Below, piece by piece: positions 14,127 through 27,556 of a DNA stretch of 64,000 nucleotides. Below the pieces are notes generated by a model. The model was not told the DNA's origin and searched no databases. It saw only the letters and a list, made by a program, of their open reading frames with translations. The stretch comes from Melanocharis versteri. Lineage: Eukaryota; Chordata; Aves; Passeriformes; Melanocharitidae. How positions within the stretch are numbered: the first letter of the stretch is position 1; the number at the start of each line of letters is the position of its first letter. Location of the stretch: the NCBI GenBank assembly GCA_013397845.1, contig VZTG01002327.1, forward strand, positions 62,001 through 126,000, in the 5' to 3' direction. Position numbers and translations under genes: made by a program.

Positions 14127-15409
14127 ACACATGTTGTGCTGTTACTGGTGTTGACCTTTTCCCAGTTAAACTGGCTTAAAATGAAAGTGTTTATGGGGAG
14201 ATTCTGCAGCCCTGGCGTCCATGGACTCTTTGTCTGGGCAGAGGCGGGGTTGGTGTCTGGGGCAGTTCAGCAGAGAGCTGCACGTTTGCAGATTTTAATG
14301 GCTCTTGTTCCAGACGGCTTTAAACACACTCCCTGCACAGCCACCCTGGGCAGGAACTGCTTTTTCCATCGCCAGTTTGGGTTTTGCCACCGTGGTTTTG
14401 TTACACTTTAGGTTCCTTGAGCATGTAAAATGCTGTCAAATTGGTAACAGGAGGAGGAGGGAGGTTTGCAGCGCAGCCTCAGGCTCAGCAATAGCAGAGC
14501 TGCTGCTGTGTGCGAGGGGAAATCAAAGGAGTGCTTTGTGCCCCACTCTGGAGCCTTTAGAGAAAGGCTGGGTCCAGTTCTGGGGGGGGCTTGCTCTGAG
14601 CTGCTGCTTCTGGGCATCAGGAGGAGCTTTTCCAAAATCTGTCACAGTGAATGGACCGAGTTTGGAGAGAAGCGTCAGCAATGGAGCGAGTCTGCCCGGT
14701 CTGATCGCTGGCAGCTTTTCTCTCAGCCATGGACTGAGCCTCCATGAGCCTGCTGAGAGCCTGTCTGAGCTCTGTTCACCTGCTTTCAGCTGCCTGGAAG
14801 TCCCATGAAACCTGTGAAGTGTTTGTAGTGGAGAAGCACATGGGGAGGGTAGCCACAGTATTGCAACATGACTGTGGTCAAGTGTTATCCAGAGATGTTT
14901 TTGGGGATGCAGGGATGTCATGGAGTATTGTTGCTCTTCTGCTGGCACCAGCTCTTTCCCTGCCTCCAAAGGTCCCTCAGTTGAGGGCTCAGGGCATCCC
15001 TAGATGGAAGTGTAGATTGCCCATCCACTGTGGCCAAACTGCCCTGGTGCTTTGCCCTTTTTGTCCTGGCTGGGGGTGAGGCTGTTTGAATGGACCTTCA
15101 GGAAGGTCCTTGGGAAAGGGACCTTCCAAGGTCTTTGGGTCTTGTGTGAAAAGCTGAAAACCTTGGAGGAAAGCAAGAATGTTTGTAGAATGCTATTTAT
15201 TTCCAACAGGAAAATGGATTTTGATGTAAATATGGGATGCTGTCTGCAAAGAGGGTGCTCACCCCTCTTCGCCCACGTTGAGAACTAATTTTTTTCCTGG
15301 TGCCAGACACAAGCCTACAGGTCTCCCCTTCTCTCTTCCCAAGGATCTTTTCCATGCCATGGTGCTGGAGCTCAGCTCTGGCTTGGGTGAGGGGGGCTTG
15401 AACTCAGAT

Positions 15410-15565
15410 CAGAGAATCATTAAGGTCTGAAAAGACTTCCAGGGTCATTGAATTCAACTATTAACCCAACACCCCTGTGTTCATCACTAAACCATGTCCC
15501 CAGGTGTCACGTCCATGCATCTTTTGGACACTTCAGGGGTGATGACTCCACCACTTCCCACAAGC
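15410..15565 (-). mobile_element. CR1 LINE 3' tail, antisense
   Basis: From 15410 the + strand reads AGAATCATTAAGGTCTGAAA, then AACCCAACACCCCTGTGTTC, CTAAACCATGTCCCCAGGTG and TGATGACTCCACCACTTCCC, which is the reverse complement of a common avian CR1 3' end. The copy is short and somewhat diverged. Confidence 0.85.
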
Positions 15566-17378
15566 AGCAAATGATCAATTCAGAGAGTGGAAAATGGGTT
15601 GCCTCTGCTTTTTCATTTCTAGAGGCTGTTAAAACTCCCACTATTTTGTTATCAAAAAGGATCCATCTCTGACGTGCCCGAGCCAGTCAGGTAAGTGCAA
15701 ACACGACAGGAAATGAAATTTTTGGTTCTTGACAAGAAGTGAAAGAAAAATGGCTTTTCAAAGGGAAGTGTTCTGGCAGGAACAGTGGTGGGCTTGGGGT
15801 AGGGAAAGGCAGTTGTCTTTGGATCAGAATTCTCTGTATTGGAACCTGAGCTCTTTTCCCCCTTGGTTTTTCTCCATGGATATAAAAAAATCAGGTGTTG
15901 ATTCCCAAAGCAACTGAATAATTGTACTTAACTTGTTATAACCTCTCAAATACGTCAGTGCTTCCACTGGAAGAGGAGATTATGGATGGGAGGAGAAGCA
16001 ATGCGAAGGTTTAGAAAAAGGTGATGCCTTTTCTTATTCAGCAGAGGATGTCTGTAGAGGGAAGTGTGCAAGCACTTACTCAAAGGCTCACTAACACATT
16101 AAATACTGCAGAGGGGCCATTTTAGACAGGCCATGGTTCAGTATGTCTTTGAAATGACCCTTATGGGCTCTCTGCCCTCCCTGTCCAGCAATAAACTAAT
16201 TCTCAGGACTAATGGTAAAATTCTGCAAGGCATGAATTCCCAACTTAAATAGATTTACAGTGAGTTAATAGATCTTCCAGCACATCTCTTGCAACCTATT
16301 TGTGGTGGCATCATTTTAACACGCACAGTAATTGAAAAAATTGTCAGGATTTACCATCTTTTCTGACCTATGCTTTTCACACCTAGGAAAGACTCCATAA
16401 CAGACATAACATTTGCATTATGGACATAGACCTTGTGTGGAAGTGTTCAGACAGGAGGTCTCTCTGGGTCGTAACTTTTTCTTGGGGAAAAGGAGGATTT
16501 TGGAATTATGAGCAGCTAATACTTAACAAATGCCACCAAGAGGGTCACATGTGCCAAGAGCTGCAGAATAGACAAGTCAGAACAGTGTAATGATGAAGGT
16601 GAACTTTCAGCTTTGTAGGTAATATATTCTGTGTTGGTTTCCACATGCAGCCTTTGAAATACATGGTCTTTATTTTGAGAGGACTAAAATGAAAGTATCC
16701 TTTGGAAAACCTGTTTATTTTTTTTTCCCAGGCATATTTGTCCTTGCTCTTTTTGTTATCATTATTTATAAATCAAAAGTTATATTGATCTGGAGATTAT
16801 GCGTTAAACCATGTCTGAGCAGTGGTTGTTCTATTACTGAGAAAAGCAGCTGCCATAAAACTTTTGGTAAATTTATCGATCGATACTCTCCATGTTCCTC
16901 TTCAGAAAAAGAATAAGCTGAATTTTAATTTACTGGGAACGCAGCTGAACACGTGGCCCCCGTGTTCAGCAAGGGATTTAAGCCCGTGAGCAACTTTCCA
17001 GAGATGAATAGTGCCATTACTTTGCAGAGGATTATTCATGTTCTTGAAGGAAAGCCTCTCTGGAGCAGGCAGTGGAGCCTCCGATCGATTCCTGGCTGCT
17101 GTGGTTGTGAGTCTTGCTCTTGAGAGCCAAATTATCATCCCGTGCTCCTGTTACAACGGTCGCCTTGCTCTCACAGCGGGGAATAAGGAGATGATAAAAC
17201 ATCTTCCTTGTAAAATGAGTGTTAATCAAACCGGGGCTCTGAGCCAGGACAAGCAGGATGCAGGAGCCATGTGGAATGCTGGGTTTGGACCAGCCGTGGG
17301 CTCAGCTGGTGCCACCAGGACGTGATGTCCCACCTTCTGCTTCCTCCCTGGGCTGGGACCTGCCCACGCACCAGCTTA

Positions 17379-17583
17379 GAAAACAAAGTCAAAACCAATC
17401 AAACAAAGAGAACCCACAAAAAAAAAAACCCAAACCAACAACCCCCTGAGAAAGCCACGCAAACAACCCCCGCTCAAACAAACAAAGACAATGCAGGAAA
17501 AACCCAACCCAAAAAACCCATCAAACCACCCTCCCCCACAAACAAATAAAGCAATACCCAACGTCCCCCCAGCAAAACCACCA
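17379..17583. repeat. A/C-rich strand-asymmetric low-complexity tract
   Basis: By hand count, 158 of 180 bases at 17401-17580 are A or C, with 14 G and 8 T. It consists of irregular CAAA, AAACCC and ACAAAC units with no fixed period. Low-complexity DNA; any open frame here is compositional. Confidence 0.9.
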
Positions 17584-17689
17584 GTGTTTTGGGGGGCTCC
17601 ACTCAAGGTACCACAGAGGAAGGAAGAGAAGAAGTGAGTCTAGTTTTTGGAAAGTGCTAAGGCTGGAAACTGGGGCCATGGGTGGGTCT

Positions 17690-17757
17690 TCTTTTTTTTG
17701 TTTGTTTGGGGTTTTTTTTGTTTTTTTTGTTTTTTTGTTTTTTTTTTTTTTTTTTTA
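17690..17757. repeat. G/T-rich tract (T runs with single G)
   Basis: Runs of 7-9 T broken by G or GGGG, ending in about 20 T. It is roughly complementary in composition to the A/C tract 110 bp upstream. Confidence 0.9.
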
Positions 17758-18887
17758 AGGATGGAGATGGTGCCTGGGGTTTGTGTTCCTGGCATGCCCT
17801 GAGTCCTGTTCCAGGGGTGCTGCTGTGGCTGTGGTGTCCTGTGTCAGACCCTGTGGTGTTTCAGACAGGAGGTGGCTTGGGTACCCTGCTTCCTGTCGAG
17901 CAAGATGCTGCTAAAATAGTCTGCATATGCTCACTGAGTCAGGTGCTGCCAGGGAGCGTGGGAGTGGCTGGTTGCACATGTGCTCCTGAGGGGATTCACG
18001 GTCTTATTTCCATGTTGGAAACCTCTGTCTTTCTCTGGGGTGCCTTGAGACAAAACCAGCTTGAAAATCCCTGGATTGATTTCGAGAACCTGGACATTGT
18101 TCTGTGTCTTGGAAACAGTCTCTCCTCAGGGGAAGAGTTATACCGACGTTGGTTGCTGTATGTTACTGAATAAATGCCTTTCCCAAGTTCTGCCAGCACA
18201 GGTAGGAAACTGATAACAGAAATAAAGGGGCTGGAGTGACTAAAGAATGGTCAACAGGTGCCCTGAAATAAGTGCAAGTCCCGCGTGTTACTATAGGGAT
18301 CAAGAACTGATCTTCTGCCATTTGCTTTTCATCAGACAGTGGAGATAACTTTAAAGAGAATTTGGCCAGGAGAGATTATTAAGGAAGGAATTTGCTGCTT
18401 AAATAAATAGTCTGCTCTCCATTGTTGGAGACTTAACAGGCTGATAAAAGCCCTCTGGAATGAAAGGGAGCCTGGAAAGCCCGTCTCAGATCTGCCTTGC
18501 TCTAAAGTTACTGAGACCAATGCACTTCCAAAGAATTTTTTTCGACTTTTTGAATACAAACTCAACTTGACCTGGTGGCTTGCTTTATCTTCATTTATTC
18601 TGGTGAATAAAGGAATTTGCTAGGCTTGCATTTTTTCAGAAGTTGCTTATAACTTTTAGTTTAAAATAAATGGAAGAACTACGCAAACTGGTGCCCTGGT
18701 CTTTAGAAATGCTTGGCTTGTAAATTTGGGTGGGAGTGCATGAAATCACTTGCCCTCTGCTTGATACGTGTGGCTTGTCATTCATCTTTGAAGAGGTATG
18801 CTGCTTTTTTGATATCTTTATAATCCCATTAGGTGGATGTTGCAGCCTCCAATTAGTAAAATAAGGCTGTGTGGGTGACCAAGTACT

Positions 18888-18984
18888 GGGGTTTTATTGT
18901 TTTGTTGTTGTTGTGTTTTGTTTGTTTGTTTTGTTGGGTTTTTTGTTTAGTTTTGGTTTCTTTTTGCGGGGGGGGGGTGGGGGG
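18888..18984. repeat. G/T-rich tract with long G run
   Basis: Units of TTG and TTTG over about 70 bases are followed by G10 (18968-18977), T, and G6 (18979-18984). The G run could form a quadruplex on the + strand. Confidence 0.88.
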
Positions 18985-21900
18985 AAATGCATTTTGTGTT
19001 TAAAAATAAAAACTCGTGCTTTTGTAATGGTAAAATGACTGGGTCTGTGATATCTGCTCAGTTACCCAGGGCAGAGAGGTCTTTTTCCCATTCCTGCTGC
19101 ACTAGGCTGTGCTCCCTGGCTGAGCACCTGGCTTGAAATAAGAGTTGTAGATGGAGTTTGTTGTCTCTGCAGCAAATTGGAGTGGTAAGACAGACTAGAA
19201 GCAAAGAAAATAAGTATTTGGGATAAAAAAAATGGGGAAGGTGAACTTGAACCCCAGGCCTCGTGTGGGTTTCAGCATCAGGATGGAGGCATGGAGGGCA
19301 TGGAGAGAAGTTTACCTTTCTCTCATCTGGCAGGTTACCAGCACAACCTTTACCTCTACCAAACCTTTTAGCTGCAGAAGCCTCTTACATCCTCTCTCTC
19401 TGCTTTTCCAGCTTCTGCTCCCAGGGCTTGATTTGAGCCTGCTTCTCCAGGCCCTTATTCCTCTTGCCCTTTGATTTTGATGAAGAATCATGTTCCCCCA
19501 CCGGTTGCGCCAGCCTTGACTGTTTGCATTTTTAACTTTGTCTTTATTAAATTTTCAAGAACCTGTTAAGCATTCACACATCTGTCACGGCACGAAGCGT
19601 TATCTTTCTTGATGCTCGGGAAAACAAATTATACAATGGATGTGCAACCAATATTTAATCAAAAACGCCAAAGCCACGTGTTCAAGCACGAAGCCCCAGA
19701 AAAGATTTTACTGCAGAGTCATTCTTGTGAGGTGTTTGCTGTGAGATTTTTTTGGGGTTTTTTTAGCTCTCACTCAGAGTGTAGGTTTCCTGTGTTGACT
19801 TGGGTACTCCCGAGGGTCTCTAGAGATCTCTCAAGGCATCCTGGTGCCCCTCAAAAAAACCATTGCTTGTCTGTGGTCCATTCCAGCACCCTGACCCTGC
19901 CTTTTGCTGTCATGACTTGTGGATGCCAGTGTGGGGTACAAGCACTGTGTTGAGCTCCCTCCAGGCAGGGTCTGGTCCGGGTGAGGGGCTGGGTGGAAGT
20001 GGGGAGCTGTGGGCACCAGCATTTCTTGTTTCCTTGCTTCTGGGCTGGTAGCAGCTTGTGTTGGCGAGCTCTGCTGTCTGCATTAACAAAGTTTTTGTGT
20101 GCAGGATGTAAATATTAAATGGGAGAAGCACAGTGTGACTAATTGTGTAACAGCTGGGCTGTTACCTGGACGGCAACAGGAGCGCGTTTTCAGGGCAGTT
20201 TGAGCGGGTATAATGAGATGGATCATACAGTATTTCTATTAGAAACTTCAGGGAGTGTATTTCAGACTGCCAGGGCACTAGATAAGCTGAACAATTAAAA
20301 ATAAATGGCTTTGGAGCTTGGCCTTTTGATGGAAACAGATAATTAGGAGAAGATGCTTTTCTGACAAAAGCGTAAGAATTTGGCATTGGCTGGTGAGCAA
20401 CACTGGCTTGGAAAATTGTAACTTGGCTCCTGTGGGAATGAAGGCAGCGGGCATGGAGCTGGAAGGAGCCCTGTCTCATTTAAAGACTGGACCTTTGCTC
20501 TCTTGGACTGGTGGTGATGGAGCAAAGGTAGAAAGTGCAAACCTTGATGGCTTAAAATTAGGAAGACAGAATAACTGAACAGTTCTACTTTTTATTACTA
20601 ATACTTTGAAGCTAATCTCATAAGCTTGAGAGCTTGAGACCATGATTTTTATGGTGACAATATTGTAAAGGTAATCCAAAAGGCTGTGTCATAGTTGGAA
20701 AAAAAGCATTTTCTGAGCTTTAAACCCAAATGTGCTCAGAGAAACAAACCCTGTAAGAGCAGCAGTGGCACCATCTGATGGGTTTTGTAATGCCATAGAC
20801 AAAAGTAATTATACTGCTTAGAAGAGCTTTTGTCTCCAGATAATGTTGTTAAAAACTTGCAGTGTAGTGTAAGTCATAACGGAACAAATCTGGAGGCTGC
20901 TCTTATTGCTGCCAGGGGAAATTCTCTTAGATTTTGTTTCCTTTCTGCTCAATATATTGCAAACCTTTTTCAAGTTGGTAAATAAATATTACCTGCTGTT
21001 TGAAAGATGACTGGGGGTTCATCTCACCAGCAGTGCCTGTGGCAGCCAGGCCGTTACTGCAAACAGTTGTTCCTCTCTCGGTGAGCTCTGTTGTGTTTTG
21101 GGAACACAGGCTGTTGTGATGGGGCTGAAGTTGTCTGATTCATTGGAGATATTAAAGAAGCATTTCTTCCCTTTAGAGCTCACTCACATGAGGATTCCTC
21201 TGGCTTCTTTTGCCACTTCTGAGCAGTGCCACAGCAAGAGCCAGGTCAGAAAATATTTGGTTGAGCTTACAAACACCCAAACTTTTAGCATTTCCTTGAT
21301 GAACGTTTGAATTCCAATCCATGAAGGTTGGTAGTGTTTTTGAGGGGCTGAGCAGTTTTGGCTTTTAGATGTAAGGGGTTTTTAAAGGTTTGGGAACCTT
21401 GTGCCTGCAGGAAATGCAGTGATTGCATTGGGAACAGATTAATGAACTGATTAATTTTCCAATGTCCTGCCTGGACACCCATGCTTTTGTCTCAGGGTGA
21501 AAATGATTCCTGTGGGCTGAAAGGTTCCAGTGCCGAGCTCTCTCCTGATGATTTGTCATTTGTGTCCTGAGAAGCGAAGGGAGAAGTTTTTCCATCAGCA
21601 GGGAAGTGCCAGGGATCAGGTGGAGCCCAGGCAGGTGAAGTCTGGCCAGACCAGAGGCTCTCTGACCCCTGCAGTTACTGCTGTGCCTTGTGCAGAGAGT
21701 TTGGGGTCAGGCCCTGTGAGAAGGGACCCTCCAGGGACACGAGGAGAGCCATTGAAGCCTAAAAGAGGGACTTCAGCAAATCCACTGAGCTTCAGGAGCT
21801 GGGTCACTTGCTGCCCTGGAGCAGTTGCATCATAGATGAGATTTGTCGTGGGAGGAGGAGCACATTCATTCCTAAAAGGCATTAAAAGTGAATTTTGTGG

Positions 21901-23689
21901 AGCTGGTAAGATTTAGAAATGGTCCCGTGTGCAGGACAGGGAATCACTGTGTGCCACATTTGCAGCCTGTAGTGCTCCCAGGCAGCAGCATCGTGGGGAA
22001 GGTGCAGGGAATCATAAAATGCATCATCATCTGCAGAGGGAAGTTCAGCTGTCTGCCTGTGATCCGTGTTGACCTCAAGGGAGGTTTCTGCTGCATGGAA
22101 ATCAGTTTCCTGTTCATTTTACAGTTTGGGATAGTGCATGGGGATTCACCACTCTGCCACAAACTCCTGGAGGAGATGGCCCTGGAGCTTTTCTGAGGGC
22201 GTAGAGAGATGGTGGTGACACCATGACCTTGTCTAGAATGACTTACCTGGTTTTCTCTCCTTAAAAAACCCTGAGCCTTGCTGTTCCTGGCTCTTAGTAG
22301 TGGAATAACAAAGGCTGTAGATCCTCCACTGTGAAGAGACATCTTTGTGGTCAAGATAAGACTATGTGTGTGGAGGCAAGTTTTTAAGCAAACAATCCTT
22401 TGCAAATGGGAGCTGTGAGCTCAGCTCCTGAGAGGAAGTGAGAGTAGCCATGGTGGGAGCTTCCCGGCTCAGAGAGAGTTTATGGTTGCAGGATTTATGT
22501 GTCTAGATGTCAAGAAACAGGAAAATCAAGGTTGTAGGTGCAGTTTTAATGCCTTCGTATCCATGTGCTGAGGGGTGCATGGGTCACACAGTCCTGCACC
22601 TCCACCTGTCTTTGTTCCCTGCCCAGGTGCCCATGGATGATGAGCTGCTGGGGCAGCAGGTTTTGCTGTGCAGCCCCTTCAGCTTTGCTGAGCCTTTGCC
22701 AAAGAGGACTTGATTGCTGTGCTGTGGGACACCCAGAGAAGGGCAGCTGTCCCTGCTGGAAGCTTGTCTTTACAGCAAAACCAGAGCAGCACATTACAGG
22801 AGGGGCAGCATGAAGCCTATGGCGTGCTGTGATGCCTGATGGCCACGGTGGAACCTGCTGTCCCTCTTCCCAGTGGTCACAGTGGTGTGTGGAGGTGGCT
22901 CCACGCGGCTCCTGTGGGGCTGGTCTTTGGTGAGCTGGCATGGGAAGCAGAAGGAGGACAGACCTTTTTTCTGGCTGGCAGCACCTTTCCGAACACCTTC
23001 AGCTGCTTGTGAAGCAGCACTGGCTGAGATTGGAATTGGAGGTGCCATCTCTGCAGCTGGCCCAGCTCTGCAGCTGCCATCAGGTTTTGGCTCTCCCCTC
23101 TCTGGTGGGATGCCGTGTGGGAATGGCTCGCTGGGGTCACTAATACCGGCTCCTTGTGGCTCGGGCAACTGCCTCACATAATCTCTTAAATAAACCCATC
23201 AAGGGGCAGACTGGGCTGGAGCCTCCTGCAGCCTGGGGCAGCCAGTAGGTTAATCCAGAGCTCCTCCGGCCCCGCTGCTGACCCCTTTGAAGTTGCTGCA
23301 GCTTAGGAGCCAGCGCTCTTTCTCAGGAAAGCTGGCAATTTTGCTAAGCAGCAGACTCTTATTATCTGGGCTGAGAACGCAGCGATTTCCTTCTCCTGCC
23401 AGTAATCCCCACTCAGGGCACTGTTATGCTCTTTTACAATTTATTTCCTCTAATTGCCGGTTTGCAGCGGCCATGCAGCTCTCCTTGGGCTGTGTTCTGG
23501 GGAATTTTTGCACTTTGAAAGGAGCTTAGTCCTTCCCTTCTGGCTGCTGGAATCGGGCAGCAATTCCTCTCCAGGTACTTCAGCAAGAGTCCAGCCTGAA
23601 AAATAAGTTAATAGCCTGTGCTTTTCAACTAGTGACTGATACCTTTGGTCTAGAGTAGGTTCAGCTGTTTCATTCATCCATTGGGAGTC

Positions 23690-24460
23690 CTGATAAACTG
23701 CCCTTGACTGAGGCAGTCAGCAGATGTGCAGTACCAGGGCACCCGTGCTTGGTTGGTGATGATGCTTGGGCTCCCATCCTCCAAATGCTCCCTTGGTTTC
23801 TCTTTCCTGGACAGGTGTCTAAGCCACAAGCAGAAAGTTTCTCCAAGAGAAATGCTGTGGGAAATTGTGCCAAAGTCTTTTCTAAAGTCCTGGTAGACAA
23901 CATCCCCAGCCTTTCTTTGATCCACCAAGCTGGTCACCTTATCATAGAAGGAGATGAGATTGGTCAAGCAGGACCATGAACCCATGTGGGCTGGGCCTGA
24001 TGCCCTGGGTGTCTTGTACATGCCACGTGATGGCACGCAAGATGGTCTGACCTTCCCAGGCACTGTCACATTTGCCAGCCTCCAATCACCTGGGACCTCC
24101 CTGGGTAACCAGGACTGCTGGTAAATGATGGACAGTGGCCTCTTGAGTTCTTCTGGCCACTCCCTCAGCAGCACCCTTGGGTGGATCCCGTCCAGCCCCA
24201 CTCGTGTGTATCTAAGGGGTGTAGCAGAGCCCTGACCATTTTATCCTGGATTATGGGGGCTTTGTTCTACTTCCCGTTCCTGTCTTCCAGCTCAGGGTGC
24301 TGGGTACCTGGAGAAAAACTGGTCTTACTATTAAAGACTGAGGCCAAGAAGGCGTTAAGTACACCTGCCTTTTCCTCACCCTTTGTCACTGTGTTTCTCC
24401 CCGCACCCAATAAAGGATGGAGATTATCCTGAGCCTCTCTTTTGTTGCTAATGTGTTTAA
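23690..24460 (-). mobile_element. CR1 LINE reverse-transcriptase fragment, antisense, decayed
   Basis: The minus strand encodes blocks typical of CR1 ORF2: EEKAGVLNAFLASVF and PELEDRNGK (about 24390-24270), then GLDGIHPRVL, RPLSIIYQQSW and VPGDWRLANVT (about 24200-24060), SCLTNLISFYDKVTS and DVVYQDF (about 23980-23890). The part between the N-V-T block and the S-C-L-T-N block is shortened, and the expected catalytic region beyond ...VVYQDF is changed and then ends. It is an inactive fragment in intron 2. On the + strand the same DNA gives an open frame with no meaning. Confidence 0.9.
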
Positions 24461-27400
24461 AGGAACATTTTTTATACTCTGCTGTGTGTGCATCTGTGTG
24501 TATACTCTGCAGTGATGGAGATTGTAAAACGTGAGCCCTGCTCAGCCGTGCAGGGCTTTTGCACTTTTTTGGGGGGCAAGTCTGATGCTTCGCTTCGTAT
24601 TCACACTGCTTCAGCCACACCTACAAAACAGCTGCCTTAAATGGCAGCTTTTGAAAATATCCTTGAAATGAGGAAAAAAAAAAAACAAACCAACAGAAGA
24701 GAGAAAAGATTGAATTATCCTCCAGCAATGAGAGTTTCAATAATGCTGTGTTATGAGTGGGGCAGATTTTACCAGCAGCAAATCCCGGCTGTGGGATTTT
24801 CTGGGAGATCAGAAGCCCGTGTCACGTCTGTAATGCAGTGTCCCCTCTGTGTCCCTGTGAGGCTCCCTCGTGGGAGTGCAGGGGACTGACCTGCAAAGTT
24901 TCCTCCCCTTTGAAGCGCTCGGAGCCTGGCTGAGGGTCACTGCAGCTGCTGGCAGCTGGGGATTTAGAATTCCTGCAGCCAGCGCTTTCCGAGGAATATT
25001 TCAGAATAAGCGACTACTGTGGGAGTTGGGTGGGAGAGATTTTGGATGCGTAAGACTTCTTTTTTACAAAGTTTTATTATTTCTTGCATCTATTAGTAGG
25101 GCAGCAGGAGTCTCCATATGCTTTTATAGTCCCTGTTGCGCTTTCTAATGGATATATGCAAAAGCTCCAAGGCGCATAAAATAGACACTCTCAGCCAGTT
25201 ATTACGATAAAAATTATGTGCATGTCATGACCTTTAAAGCAGTGGGACTGTGTGTGCATGCTCTTCTGATACGCTACTGTTCTCCATTCCTTTCTGAAGC
25301 CCTTCTCGCCGTAGGAGGTTTGCATAGGAGCTTGGAATATTTTTCTAATCAGCGAAGAGTCTTTTGGCTCTGATGATAACTGGCAAAGCACAGAGGAGCG
25401 AGAAAGCGGAAGAGTGATGACTTTTTCTAAGGGGAACGAACAGAGAAGAGGGTAAAGGCGAATGGTGAGGCACAGCATGAAAATCCTGGCACCGTCTCCA
25501 CTTCTGTCGAAAAAAACACTGGTCCAAAAAGTTCTTTGTGCTTTTTGAGGCAAAAGCTATTCTGGTGTTCTGAGAATAAAGAAGGGGGGAAAAAAAGTTT
25601 TGTGATCCACATGCCCTCTTTAAAGAGACTTTTTTTTTGTTTTGTTTTAAAACTTTTAATAATAGTGCAACCAGCGTTTCATATAGTGCAGTAGTGCAAC
25701 TGCTGTGCTTGCAGAGTCCAGTCTGTGTCAGGCTTGCTGTTGTGCCTGGAGAGCTTTGCCATCCTCTGTCTGGGGGTGAGGAGCAGGGTGCTGGCTGTCA
25801 TGGCAGGGGAGGCAAGGAGAGAGGGGCCCCGAGCCCTTGCACTGCTGCATCCCTCGATCTGTGCTGTGAGGAAGGAAGGATTGCTGTCGCCTGGGAACGC
25901 AGATGGTTCTTGGCTTGCTGGGACAGTCCTGGTGTGAGTGTGTGGAGCCGTGGACAAAACGCTTCAGCAGCACGCCTGGGAGGTGTGCAGGCACCAGATG
26001 GGATGGAGACACTCTTTGCAGAAGTGTATCAGTGATTTCTGCTCTGATCACTGCTTCCACCACGGCTTTCTGTGTGCTGGGGTGGGGTGCAGCAGCAGCA
26101 CCCTGTCCTTCCAGGCGTCTCTGAGTAGGATGCACCCAGGAAGAAAGAGCTGGAAGTCCTGGTGATGTGATAGTCCTAAAAGCTCTTAAGTAATGCAAGA
26201 GGTTATGCAGGGCGAGCAGCAAGGCCCAGCATTGCTTGTGACAGTTTGATACTGAACTCCTGTGGAGATGTGTCAGGCCATGCTCAGCTGCATTCCAGCC
26301 TTAACAAATGGGGGAAATAACTCTTATGGCTTTAAAAATTAAACATTCCCTTTAATTATTGAACATGAGTAATTTTCATGCAAATTGAGCCAGGATGTGT
26401 GTTTCCAGAGTGACAGAGTTGAGAGGAGTTACATCGTGGGGTATCAGTGACCTGTGAACTGAAAGGCTGTTCATTAATTTGAGCATTTTATGAATAGTAC
26501 CCTGGAGGGTGGGACACGGGCTGGTAGAGCAAGCTGGCTGAAGAAAAAGACTTTAGTTTGCACTGGTGGCCTCCCCTTCTAATGCTTTAAGATGCAAACT
26601 GGTGTGTGTGTAGGTATGTTGTCCTTATATAGCGGGGTACGGATATTTTGGAAGCCTCCTGATGAGGAGAGCTATAATTAAAGGAATAACTGTGCGGTGG
26701 CTGTGGGGGCTTCCCTGCTCACCTTGTGGAGGAGGTGTGGGCTGAAAGTCCTGAAGTCTTTGAAGATGGAGATGGGAAAATGCACCGTGGTTTTTCCTAG
26801 TGAAGTGACAGTCTCTGTCTAAAACTTGAATTTCATGGGACAGTTTGGGACAACCTGAGATGTATGAGAGTGTTCCTGGCTGGGCACCCACAGGTGGGCA
26901 TGGCATCACCGGCCCTCAGCATCACCTGGGACAACGGAGCAGCTCACATCCAGGGCAGATGGAACACTGGATCTGCAGCTGAAGTGGGCCTGGTGCACTC
27001 GGGAAAACTGCAGCACTGTGGGGGCTTTTCCAGTGGCTTTGAGGACACTTGGTGCAGGGCACCTGCTGGGGGTCGAGTCAGAATATTGTCTGTGATTAAA
27101 CTCCTGTAAATATCTTCCTTTTCATAATGGAATGTCAGCATTTACTGTTTCCTGATTTTAAACACTGTACAGTTTGTCAAACATTTATCTCTGCTTTAAA
27201 TTAAGTCTGGGGATAGAACTCCTGTTAATTTCAAATCAATATGAAAGGGGGAGAGAAAGAAATTGCAGTCTAGCCCTTTTCTTGAATCAATATTTTCTTT
27301 AAAAGCTGAAATGTTAACTAGATCATAGGGGTTTTTTTGCCATTTTGAAATGTAGCTTCTGTTTCAAGAATTTATGCATTTCCCTTGGAAATTGCTGATG

Positions 27401-27556
27401 CTGGTGTTTTGCAGCAGGCACGGCTGCCAGCAGGTGTTTGACCCAAGGCAGGCAGGATAGGGCCAGCCCTGGCAGCAGTGATGTGGTAGAACATTATCCT
27501 CCCTCTTTCTGAGCTCGCCATCTCTTAATAACATTTTTTTTTGTTCTGTTTTGCAG

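Larger units (their letters stand above)
1..27556 (+). other. GPC3: GPC3 intron 2, 3' portion
   Basis: No exon is supported in these 27.5 kb. I looked for the expected exon 2 coding stretch (the CC-x-R-K-M-E-E-type cysteine motif and a ...VFQ end with a phase-1 donor) and did not find it, so intron 2 is longer than 27 kb. The interval holds CR1 fragments at 1050-1562, 15410-15565 and 23690-24460, A/C and G/T tracts near 17.4-17.8 and 18.9 kb, and short T- or A-runs (2701-2720, 4380-4396, 7590-7602, 9218-9239). Elsewhere it is ordinary unique sequence, AT-rich with scattered GC-rich patches (about 2.9-3.4, 8.6-8.95, 9.7-10.0 and 22.5-23.3 kb), where open frames are chance. Confidence 0.8.

Noticed and set aside
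17271..17606. Frames rich in Lys, Asn, Pro and Gln (+) or Gly and Phe (-)
   Set aside because: They translate the A/C low-complexity tract.
25728..26222. 164-codon minus-strand frame in intron 2
   Set aside because: No domain and overlapping frames on the + strand; compositional.
1..27556. GPC3 exon 2
   Set aside because: Looked for the Cys-Cys-x-Arg-Lys motif and the expected phase-1 exon end; not found. It probably lies upstream.
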